Below the pieces are notes generated by a model. That model was given only the letters and a program-made list of their open reading frames with translations, did not search any database and was not told the DNA's origin. The position numbers were made by a program, and so were the translations under genes. A stretch of DNA of 64,000 bases from Rugalucina vietnamica (taxonomy: Eukaryota > Mollusca > Bivalvia > Lucinida > Lucinidae): assembly GCA_964017185.1 (NCBI GenBank), contig OZ024871.1:64608866-64672865 (forward strand). The letters run 5' to 3'. Numbering within the stretch: the first letter of the stretch is position 1; the number at the start of each line of letters is the position of its first letter. This document shows positions 24,162 to 35,011 of the stretch, one piece after another.

Positions 24162-24395
24162 CATGACGCATGAGAAAACCTGCTTTTTGCTATGGCATAC
24201 AAAACATCGGTCATCGGTCAGCTAGGAACAGGGCAGTCCGTTATCACTATAAATTTTTGTAATCTAGGTTGGACAATATCTTAAATTTGATTTTTAAGCT
24301 TTTAGCCCTCTTCTGTTTTTTATGCCTCTTTCCTTATGACTTATTTTTGTCCTTGTCAGAAACCACAATGACAGGTTTTCCCATGTCATGTCCAT
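24162..24395 (-). repeat. Family A MITE, diverged
   Basis: It has 'gacgcatgagaaaacctgc' at the left and 'acaggttttcccatgtcatg' at the right, but the core palindrome is scrambled. Confidence 0.55.
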
Positions 24396-24524
24396 TTATT
24401 TGAAGTAATATACGTAGACTAAGAGAGTCATCAATTTTGTGCTATTAAGGTTGTGTACATTTAGTTCTGAATCGAAATATGAAGGCAGCTTGAGTGATAG
24501 GCTTTTTCATATGGTTCTGGCTGA

Positions 24525-26464
24525 CAGGTGTGCTTATAGTATACCCATGCTCCGGCATCCGTCCGGCGTCCACAATTTCAAAGATCTTCTCCTCTGAAAC
24601 CGCTTGGCCAATCAAAAGCAAACTTCATGTAGAGCATCCTTAAGAAGGGGGAACGAAAGTTTATATAAATGGTCCAGGTCACATGACCAAGATGGCCGCC
24701 ATGGCTATAAATAGCAAAATCCTTCAAAAAATCTTCTTCTCCAGAACCAGTGGGCCGATTTCCACGAAACTTGGTATGAAGCATCGAGGACGCGGGCCCA
24801 TCATAGTTTATATAAATCATGACCCTAGGATGACCTTGACCTATTTTACGGCAAGGTCAACTTAGGTCGCCATTGCATTTGAATGGGAAAAAATGGTAAA
24901 ATGCTATTTAATGGGTAACACTTACTGGGAATAGGCAAATGGATAGAAGATTAATGTTAATGGAAAATTTTAGCCCCTGTGGGGTTGTCTGCCCCTGCCC
25001 TGGGGCTATAAACATGTATATGACCATAATATTCAAACATCTTCTTCTCTGAAACCGCTAGGTCAATCAAAGCCAAACTTCATGTGGAGCATCATTGGGA
25101 AGGGGGAATGACAGTTTATATAAATGGTCAAGGTCACATGACCAAGATGGCTGCCATGGCTATAAATAGCAAAAACCTTTAAAAATCTTCTTCTTCAGAA
25201 CCAGAAGGCCTATGATTTTGAAACTTGGTGTGACACATCTGGGAATGGAGCTCTACAAAGTTTATATAAATCATGACCCTGGGATGACCTTGACCTATTT
25301 TACGGCAAGGTCAACTTAGGTCTCCCATGCATTGGAATGGGAAAAAATAGGAAAATGTAATTAAATGGCAGAAAACTTGTTAGAAATGAGCAAATGGACA
25401 GAAGATTTAAGTTTAAGAAAATATTTTGGGCCCAGGGGTTTGTCTGCCCCTGCCCCAGGGCTATATACATGTATATGACCATAATATTGAAACATCTTCT
25501 CTGAAACCGCTAGGCCAATCAAAGCCACACTTTATGTGGAGCATCCTTAGGAAGAGGGAATGAAAGTTTGTATAAATGGTCAAGGTCACATGACCAAGAT
25601 GGCCGCCATGGCTATAAATAGCAAAAACGTTTAAAAATCTTCTTCTTCAGAACCAGAAGGCCTATGATTTTGAAACTTGGTATGAAGCATCTGGGAATGG
25701 AGCTCTACAAAGTTAATATAAATCAAGACGCTGGGATGACCTTGACCTATTTTACAGCAAGGTCAACTTAGATCGCCCATGCATTTGAGTGGGAAAAAAA
25801 TAGGAAAATGTCATGTAATGGCAGAAAACTTGCTAGGAATGAGCAAATGGTCAGAAGATTTATGCTTATGAAAATATTTTAGGCCCAGGGGTTGTCTGCC
25901 CCTGCCCCGGAGCTATATACATGTAGATGACCATAATATTCAAACAGCTTTTTCTCAGAAACTGCTTAGCCAATCAAAGCCAAACTTTATGTGGAGCATC
26001 CTTAGGAAGAGGAAATGAATATTTTATATAAATGTTCAAGGTCACATGACCAAGATGGCCGCCATGGCTATAAATAGCAAAAATTTTTAAAAATCTTCTT
26101 CTCCAGAACCAGAAGGCCTATGATTTTGAAACTTGGCATGAAGCATTAAGGAACGGAGGTCTACAAAATTTGTATAAATCATGACACTGGGATGACCTTG
26201 ACCTATTTGAGTATTTCACGGCAAGGTCAACTTAGATCGCCCATGCATTTGAATGGAGAAAATTGTTAAAATGTCATTTGAAGGACAAAACTTACAGTTA
26301 ATTGGCAAATGAACTGAATTTTTATGATTTGAAAAAGACATTGACTCCAGGAGTTATTCTGACCCTGCCCTAGGGTTATATACATGCATTGTACCATTCT
26401 AGTCTAACATGTATATATCTCAGGTCTCAGGTGAGCGTTTACAGGGCCATTGGTCCTCTGGTTT
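24525..26464 (+). repeat. Family D array, four units
   Basis: It starts at 'gcttatagtatacccatgctc' without the usual 'agctcacc' head and ends with 'gggccattggtcctctggt'. The four units start at about 24588, 25043, 25494 and 25950. Short frames inside come from the repeat. Confidence 0.85.
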
Positions 26465-26560
26465 TATATACTTTTGTTTTGTTTTTAACAAAATTTTGTG
26501 TATTAAATGAAAAATGGTTTAACCTATAAAGTGTTTTGGCTTTCCTCCTTTGAATCTACT

Positions 26561-26773
26561 TACTGTAAATTCGGAAATTTTCGCGTGACTTTTATTTCGC
26601 GAATTTTCTATTTCCGAATTATTAGCGAGTTCTTGAATTCGCGTGTGAGTGACCATGTGTTCTATAAAGCTTATAGTGGCCCTTTATTAGCGATAACTTT
26701 GAATTCGCGAGGCAACCAATTCGCGAATATTAGCGAACATTAAGTTCTCGCGAACATTTCCGGATCTACAGTA
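26561..26773. mobile_element. Family G MITE copy
   Basis: Ends TACTGTAAATTCGGAAATTT and 'aacatttccggatctacagta' are inverted. The interior is again full of 'ttcgcga' and 'gcgaatt' motifs. It is the reverse orientation of the copy at 2136. Confidence 0.8.
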
Positions 26774-26969
26774 TTTTATGCTTCAAAAGCATAAGACTTG
26801 TATAATACTTTAGCTACAGATGCATATTTTCATTAATCTAAACTTCTCTAAGGCTTCAATATAAGAATGTTATGTTTTAGTTATATAAAAGATAACTTCT
26901 TTAACTGTATATAAAGATGTCATTCATAGATCAGCCATAAAAAATATTTTATGACTGTTGTATACAAGA

Positions 26970-27175
26970 GAGGGAGCATGGTGGCATAGTGGTAGAGCGT
27001 CGGATTCCGAATCGAGAGGTCCTGGGTTCGATCCCCACAAGCAGTACTGTGTTGTGTCCTTGAGCAAGACACATTAAATCCCTACAGTACTGGTTAAACC
27101 CAGGAAGCGTTGGCTGTGTCCAGAAATGACTTAAAAACTGTTGACTGGGTCCTTAAGCCTCAATACAAACAAAAT
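26970..27175 (+). repeat. Family C tRNA-derived SINE
   Basis: A-box 'tggcatagtggtagagcgtc', B-box 'gggttcgatcc', body 'gtgtccttgagcaagacac' and 'actggttaaacccaggaagc'. Its B-box is closest to a real tRNA. Confidence 0.8.
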
Positions 27176-27282
27176 TATATACAAGAGCCATGCTGCATTT
27201 GTAAGATTTGTGCATTGTATTTCATGTAGTTGTCATACATGATTCAGCGGCATTTGATGTAAGTTTTATGCCATGTCCATTA

Positions 27283-27867
27283 TGCACCAGTCATTTGTTT
27301 GTTACCACAGGGGATGGTGGGAGATAGCCTTTCGAAATGAGTAGGGTTCATTACAAAAAACTTGCCCATGTAATATACAGAGATTTTTTTCAGCTGTAAA
27401 AATTGAAAATTTCATCGGAAAAAAATTGATATTTTTCTTATTTTTGCTCAAAACATAGATTGTGGGTACATGTTAGAACCGCCTCGTACGAGTACCCACA
27501 ATCTATGTTTTGGAGCAAAAAATACGAAAAATAGGTATACTCCTGCAAACCCCATTTTTTATATATAAAAGTGGGGTTTAAGGGGGTATTCATTGCACGG
27601 ATATGTTTTCCTGATGTAGGGGTTTTTACCGCCATATTGTCACCCCAGCATGGGAGAATTACCCGTGGTTTGCTGTATATACACAAAAATGGCAGGGCAG
27701 TGAAAACTCAACAGACTGGGGGGGGGGGGGGGGGGGGGAATTAGCAGGGGTTTTACCAAATGACTGTACCCGCAGTGCAGAGCTTTTAGCAGGGGTTTGC
27801 TAGTTGAAAAGTCAATGTCCCCGCTAGCCCCGGGCCTTGGGGGTCTTGGTTACAAATTACTAGTGCA
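27283..27867. mobile_element. Family J element split by a family B MITE
   Basis: The left end TGCACCAGTCATTTGT and the right end 'acaaattactagtgca' are flanked by TTA on each side (27280-27282 and 27868-27870). A family B copy lies inside (27349-27618). The interior has 'gcaggggtt' and 'cccgctagcccc' motifs and a run of 21 G (27718-27738). Confidence 0.7.
27349..27618 (-). repeat. Family B MITE inside family J
   Basis: From 'cattacaaaaaacttgccca' to 'atatgttttcctgatg'. The right hairpin arm is deleted: GTTAGAACCGCCTC runs directly into 'gtacgagtaccc'. Confidence 0.7.
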
Positions 27868-28216
27868 TTACATAATTGTGATAAAATGGACAAAGAAATC
27901 TTATACATGTAATAATCCTTGTATTAGTACCACCATATTAACATGGCCATACTAGACATAGAACCTAAATGAGAATATCATATTTTGTGCCATAATATAG
28001 CATAAAAGCTGCATCTAAAAATAAACTGGCTTTAGAATATGCAAATGACATAGTTCCACTACAAGTTTTATATTTTTGTGATATGTTTGAATATGAAATA
28101 CATACACATGTAGAAACTTTAATTTCACTTGGAACAGATCATAACACAGTCCTGGTGTAACGTGGACTCAACAAAACTTTGCTTAATAAATATGTGTACA
28201 TGTATATGCTGCATTC
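27868..28216. other. Unassigned intergenic DNA
   Basis: AT-rich; nothing recognised. Confidence 0.35.
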
Positions 28217-28219
28217 TTA

Positions 28220-29618
28220 TGCCTAGGTCACACTAGCACTTACGGTCGCTGCGGACGTTGCGGATAAGGCTTCCGTATTTGTCCGTCCTGTCCGTAATAA
28301 TTCGTATCACATCCGTTAAAGTCCGTATCTGTGCGTGCATCATTTACAGGGCACGGACGATCCGCAGCCAAGCTATAATACTTGTCAAAAATCAGGCACG
28401 GATGAAAAACCCGTAATTGTCCGTAGCTAATCGGTATCAAAAACCGTATCTATTACGTAACTAAACGTATCTTGTTGTAAACATTTGTTGCGGATCGATA
28501 CTGTTTCATATGTGCTATTTTGTTCGGTTACGGTCTTTGTCGGCGTACAGTTATGTGATGAAAAGTATACCGCTTACTCACTAATACGCTCGTGCGTCCA
28601 ATGCTCACAATTATGCACGTGCGTTCAATGCATTCCTTTAGTCAATATGAAAAAAATATGGATTCCTCAGAGGTAGATTTTGCATTGCTTTTACTGGCTG
28701 AGAAGCAGGCAGCAATATCTAAGAAAAAAATGGAGAACCAACAAACGAACAAGCAAACACAAAAATGTCAAATTATAGTATTATGAGAAGCTATTTCCGT
28801 TGTTTTACGACTATCACTCGATTGATCAATCACTCGATCGATCCGTCAAGTTTCAATCAATCGATCGATCGCAATCGATCAATCACTCGATAGATGGGTC
28901 AAAAGAAAGATCACTCAATCGATCTATCACCCGATCGGTCTTGATCGATCACTGACTTTCGATCAGTTAATCACTTGATCAATCAATTGATCGACCATCG
29001 ATCAATCAGTCTATCGATCGACCGAGAGATCGATCGCGATCGAGCAATCAATCAATCTATCAATCGATCAAGCAAACAATCAATTAAAGCATATTATGTT
29101 CTATAATTTCTTCACGTGCAGATACGGATGTTTCGTCCGTATCGAAATTTTGACTTTTTTCAAAATTTGGGCGCGGATTCTACGGACCCTTACGATACAA
29201 CACGTACAGCTACGGTCATATACGCATACGATGCGAATTGTTACGGATATAACGGATAGATACGTATGACTTGTCCGTAGCATCCGTCGCATCTGTATGT
29301 GCTAGTGTGACTGCACTTTGACAATAAACAGCGGTTATTTACATCACATTGCAGCGTTTTATACGCAAGAGAGCGTAGCAAATGCGTATCTGAAGGTGCA
29401 TGTTAGTGTCAAAACGTAACAGATGGTATCGAAAGGTATGGAGACAAGTTACTTTCCGTATGTATCCGAATATATCCGTAACTATACCGTATGAATCCGT
29501 ATTTAAAGGTAATCATAATTACGTGAACTCATTAGCCCGCCCACTAACTCCTGCGGATTGCTACGTTTAGTATCCGCAACTATCCGCAGCGTACGTAATT
29601 GCTAGTGTGACCTAGGCA
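28220..29618. mobile_element. PIF/Harbinger-like non-autonomous element
   Basis: Both ends read TGCCTAGGTCACACTAGCA inward, and similarity goes on for about 37 bp. TTA flanks both sides (28217-28219 and 29619-29621); a TWA 3-bp duplication is typical of PIF/Harbinger. Both subterminal regions are packed with 'tccgta' and 'tacgga' motifs, as expected of transposase-binding arrays. No transposase frame is present. The centre is a degenerate ATCGATCA satellite. Confidence 0.8.
28810..29092. repeat. Degenerate TCGATCAATC satellite
   Basis: Dozens of overlapping 'atcgatc', 'atcaatc' and 'cactcgat' words form an irregular short-period array. Many words are self-complementary. It sits in the middle of the Harbinger-like element. 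Confidence 0.75.
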
Positions 29619-29739
29619 TTAAAGACAAATTTTATAACACTTTAACTTATTCCAAGCATAATAAACTAAACGTTTTATGCACATGTATCTTGTTGCTTTC
29701 AATATTTTTCCTGCCAGATTTTCCTGCCATGTTTTATTT

Positions 29740-29905
29740 CAAGAGAGAAAACCAGGTTTTTGCTTGTGCAAAAAGCAAGGCGCAGATCAGCTCATCTATT
29801 TATACCCAGAATTTCTAGGTTCTAGCTTTCTTTTGTGGGTGTATGGGCCTGTTTGTGTCGGACCTGGCCGGAAATCCGGAAAAATGGTTTAAGCGTGTCG
29901 CATAT
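29740..29905 (-). repeat. Family A MITE, eroded
   Basis: 'agagaaaaccaggtttttgc', 'aaggcgcagatcagctcatc' and 'gtttgtgtcggacctggcc' remain, but the right inverted arm of the core is missing. Confidence 0.55.
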
Positions 29906-29989
29906 ACAAGACAGTTCCAGAAAACACTCATACTTCTAGTAATTTTAACTCATTTAAGCCTGGCATCCTTTTTATGGGACATAGGCAAA

Positions 29990-30052
29990 TAGTATAGCCC
30001 CAGATGTGACGCCGCAGAACGCGGCGTCCCATCTGGGGCTATTCTGTTTGCT
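29990..30052. repeat. Strong hairpin
   Basis: AATAGTATAGCCCCAGATG and its near inverse 'catctggggctattctgtt' flank 'tgacgccgc' and 'gcggcgtcc'. Together they form a GC-rich stem with a small 'agaac' loop. It probably belongs to a small palindromic element; no further copy was noticed. Confidence 0.55.
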
Positions 30053-30204
30053 TAAAGAATTTTCATCGAAAAATTGAATAAAAATTAAAAGTCACTCCTG
30101 ATGCCCCTAAAAATGGAAGTGGACTCACCCAAATGATAATGGCGGGAAAATACATTCATCAAAAAAGGGTTAAAAGTAGGTAAAACAGAAGTAACAATCA
30201 TCTA

Positions 30205-30447
30205 CCACTTGAGCCTTACGCGAGAAAACCGGTCTTCGTGGTCTCCAACCAGGTCTGACACAAACCGAGCTGTACAAGCACAGAAGATGGCTAGAGGCTG
30301 GAAATTCCGGATTTACAAAGTAGAGGAACTGTACTATCCGTGTAGCGAAAACAAGGCACTGATCAGCTTCGCAGTTACTGCGAAGCTGATCTGCGTCTTT
30401 GTTTCAGCAAAGGCAAAAATCCAGTTTTCTCATGGCGTGGCTCACTT
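30205..30447 (+). repeat. Family A MITE copy
   Basis: Ends 'gagccttacgcgagaaaacc' and 'agttttctcatggcgtggctc'; core 'gatcagcttcgcagttactg' and its complement. Close to the copy at 21721. Confidence 0.8.
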
Positions 30448-30620
30448 TATTTGAGGTAAATTTGAGTACATGCAAACAATCATTTTCATAAGGCATTTTT
30501 TTGCCAATTTTTGTAAAGCATTTTCTTGGACATTTTTAATAGACCAAAGCTTATATAAAAGAGTAGAAAATAGGCACACTTTTATTGATAATTTACTTTC
30601 ATCCAGGCTTCCGTACCAGG

Positions 30621-30858
30621 GCCCGAGGTTATAAAACTTTTTTCATGCTCAACTCAGCTGAGACTAAAATTTATCCTGCTCATAAATGTTAAAGTGCCAA
30701 CAATTGTTGGCATTTTAACATTTATAAGCAGGATAAATTACAGGCTCACGGGTTCTAAACCTTCAATTTCAATATATTTAGGCGAGTTTGGTATATATGA
30801 GCAGTTTGAATTTTATGCTCAGCTGAGTTGAGCTTGCTAAAAGTTTTATAACCTCGGG
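30621..30858. mobile_element. Family F MITE, intact
   Basis: Ends 'gcccgaggttataaaac' and 'gttttataacctcggg' are inverted. Inside are paired 'ctcaactcagctgag' and 'ctcagctgagttgag' arms, and 'ttgttggcattttaacattt' with its complement. It lies about 70 bp past the stop codon of the kinase gene. Confidence 0.8.
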
Positions 30859-30930
30859 ACCAGTTTAAAGCAACAATGAAGGATCTACCCTAGGGATATC
30901 ATTGCATATAAAATCATATTCTGTCTCAAA

Positions 30931-33900
30931 CTAATACGCCAACATAAGTGCTATAACCATGAGTCTGTCAATATCATGTATTCTGTCAACTGCCTGCAGG
31001 AGACGCACACCAGCACCGAGACAGTCCTGTTCTGCAAACCCCAGCCCCTCTAGGTCAGCATTGTGTGCAGCACCAACTAGTCTGAAAAAGAAGATATTTT
31101 TCCTAAAAAATTTTTTTTACAAGTACTGCAGTTTCTGATCATGTTTGACAATTAACTGCCTACTCTGATTATGAAAACATGCCCATGTAATATACAGAGA
31201 TTTTTTTCAGCTGTAAAAAAAATTTAAAAAAAATCATAACATTTTTTTTACTTTAACTCAAACAAAATTTTTGATACTTTTTGCTCAAAACATTAGATTG
31301 TGGCCTCCGTGAGGCGGTTCTAACGAGTACCCACAATCTATGTTTTGGAGCAAAAATAAGAAAAATAGGTGTATACCCGTGATTTGCTATATAAAAGTGG
31401 GATTCAAGAGGGTATACATGTCACGGACTTGTTATCTTGATGGATAAACAAACAGAAGTGAAGTTTGAACAGAAATTCATACCCCTCTGTAGATGAAAAG
31501 CAAGAACATCTAATTGCAAAGAACATTCAATATTTTAAAACAGGGGTATGAGTATCCCACATAAAGATACTGATATTTTCTTTTCATACCTTCTGACAAT
31601 TTCACAGCCAGCAAATCCCGCAGTCTCTGACAATAGATTAGCAGTATAGGCTTCTCTGTCTGACACGGGGGCAGTCATGTTGGTGAGATAGGTTGTCACT
31701 GAAATATTGAATATTTATTCTTAAATTTTCAGTCCTCAAATGTATGTCAAAATGACATTTTGATTGATACTTCACAGAAATTATGATTATTCTGCTACAT
31801 TTAGCTGATGTAGTACAATATGGCTAAATTTCATGATATCCCTTCCCATTCAATATCAATTAAATATGGAACTTAAGATGACTTAATATAAATATCCAAG
31901 CTGACAACTACAACTTAATAGTTATAAAAAGCATTAATTCTAAGAAAAGCAATTTTCTAGTTGTCATTAGCTAATAATTTGCTTTGAGAAGGGCATAAAT
32001 TATCATCACAGTAAACTCAAATGAAGGTCTCGCTTCAACTTACCAGTAACTTTACACGCTTCAACCATCAGGTAGGCAAACTTTCTCTCTTCTTCATTAT
32101 TTTCTGGTATTGACATATGCCTATAATAGCTAAATATATAATTGGCAATCAACAACCCCAGGTCAAATGCTGCTGGTCCTATAAAAGCAAACTCCATATC
32201 AAATATCCTGGCATCTGAGCCCTTGACTAGAATAGAACCTGTGTGTAAATCTCCATGGACTAAGCATTCTTTCTTTTCCAAGAAAATTTTGAGCATTTTA
32301 TTTGCTGTTTGTAACACTTCCGGGTCACCATACACGCTGTCTAATCTTTCCTGCACTGAATCAGAGCAATGGTTGGTTTCATCTTGTTTGTTGAATGGTC
32401 TTTGGAAAATGAATTCTTTGGTTAGAGAATGCATGTTGGTATTCCTGAAAATGAAAACCAACACAAATAACTCTTGTTACATGCCATAGAAATTTAGACA
32501 AAAAAAATGTGTGTGTAGGAATCAACATTTTTTAGAAGAAAGATGTTTTTAAATGAAATTTATATTTTAATACAAAATGATATTCATCTTCCATTACATG
32601 AATATTAAATGAAATGCTGCAAACAAAAAGCCCATAGTGATCTAATGATTTAAATGTCAATGTGTACAATGTTTTATTTCAGCTATTCACCAACTGTCAT
32701 GTACATAATGAAAACATGCCCATGCAATATACAGACATTTTTAAATCTGTAAAAAAAATTTTTTTCATATTTTTCTTATTTTTGCTCAAGACATAGATTG
32801 TGGGCACAGGTTAGAGCCGCCTCGGCGAGGCAGTTCTAACGAGTACCCACAATCTATGTTTTGAGCAAAAAAAAGAAAAAAAAAAGAAAAATATTAAAAA
32901 AAAAAATAAAAAAATAATGTAATGATTTTTCTTAATTTTGCTCCCTCAAAAATTTCTGCATATTGCATGTGCATGTTTTCGTAATGTGTTGCTATCATAT
33001 CAATCATGTACCTGTACTTACATTTTTTTAGACCTGTTTAAGTCACAGTCAACAATTTTTCAGTCATGTCGGGACGGTGGCCGCTTCTCAGTGGGTATTA
33101 GCCAGTACTGTGGGAAGTGTACTCAAGAACAACACGGTGCCGCCAGTGGGGGTCGAACCCAGGATCTCTGATGCTCTACCACTACGCCATCGCGCTCCCG
33201 GTCTTACAATTTAATATTTAATTTCAAAGTCAAGATGGCGATGCTTTTATTTATTTCAGACTCAGACATGTTAAGGTTTCAAAAATATACAATACGAAAA
33301 CACAACAGATTTTTTTAAGTTGTAAAAATTGAAAATTTTCAGTAACGTTAGAAATTTTTGATATTTTTGCTCAAAACATAGATTGTAGGCATACTTGGCG
33401 AGGTGGTTCAAACGACAGCCACAATCTATGTTTTGGAGCAAAAATAAGAAAAGGAGGTATACCCCTGCATACCCCAGTTTTGCAATATTAAGTGGGGTAT
33501 AAGGGAGTTAAACTCGGCATATTTTATTTCTATATTCTATATGCTCCTGTTAAAAAAACTATCCCATTAAAAAAGAAAAAATGGACAATTAATTTTTTTC
33601 GTTTTGCCTTTCTGGATTGCTCCATTTTTTGATAATGACCCATATAGTACACGGAAACGTTATCCGCATCATGAAAACATGTCCGTGTAATGTATACCCC
33701 CTCAAACCCCACTTTTATATAGCAAAACTGGGGTTTGCAGGGGTATACCTATTTTTCTTATTTTTGCTCCAAAACATAGATTGTGGGTACTCGTTAGAAC
33801 CGCCTCGACGAGGCGGTTCTAACGTGTTCCCACAATCTATGTTTTGAGCAAAAATAAGAAAAATATCAACATTTTTCTGGTGAAATTTTCAATTTTTGGT

Positions 33901-34962
33901 ACTGAAAAAAATATATATTGCATGGGCAAGTTTTCGTAATGGGATGGGTGTACATAACATACTTAAATTCTTTCTCCATTACTGAAAATTCCTCTTTGTT
34001 GAGTTTTGCTACATGGGTTCCCCGATGAACAATAGCCAGATTCTTAGCAATATGGGATGCAATGTCGATACTGAACTCTCTCCTCATCAGAAGTTTTCTC
34101 AGAATCTCATAGCCCCGCAGGTCCTCCATACAAACTGGAAAGGAACGCACCGTATAAGCGGCGATCGGGAACAACCCATTTAAAAAAGTTCTTGATCAGT
34201 GATCATCAGTGACAAAAATAGCGTTCTAGATGGCCAAAACGTCAACAGTGCGTGTTGGCAATCAAAAACAGTTTTAGGCAGTCTGGATTCAGTACAGTGT
34301 GAGCAAGAAGCCTCCTTAAACTGGTCCAGTCACTCCGTATGATCTTAGCTATCGATGAGACATTAAACTGAATACATGATGGAAAAGGGTAGCAATGGAC
34401 AAACACTAAAACGTTTCAAAACTGTTTGCTCTGATACTTAAATTGCTTTAAGTTGCTTTCGTACAGTACTTGTCAGAGTTTCCTGACGACCTTCTCCTGT
34501 GACTATTCTTTGGAAGACGTGTTCAAATTATAATCATGCTTGCAAATCCATATTGTAACATGTCTGCGAACAAAGACGCTGATCAGACTGCGTGGATGCG
34601 CCGACGTGTCCATACAAAGATTGCACAAACATATGCATCAAAATTCTCGCAAATGTGCATCCACATGTTTCGTACAAAGTTCGGGCAAACACGCTGCCTC
34701 AAAAAAAAGTCAAAGAAAGTCAGTATACCAGTATAATTTTCGTAGAAGTAGGGTCTCGGTACAGAACCCGGGGCAAGTCTGTCAAACTTGACCAGGGCAG
34801 CGTGCTCGAAATCCATCCTCTCTATACCCAGTGGAAACTTCTCCCCAAGACACTGAAATAATGACGAATAGGACGTAATTTTACTATGGATCTTTCATCT
34901 ACAGCCAAACTTTCTGAAGATGTTTTGAAACCGTCTAATTAAAGATTTGGGATGCCCAAGGT

Positions 34963-35011
<49 letters not shown>

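Noticed and set aside
19709..26464. Regularly spaced repeats as a possible CRISPR array
   Set aside because: Eukaryotic context, units of about 460 bp with diverged copies; this is the family D interspersed repeat.
29990..30052. Hairpin as a transcription terminator
   Set aside because: Intrinsic terminators of this kind are bacterial; in this genome palindromes of this type are MITE parts.
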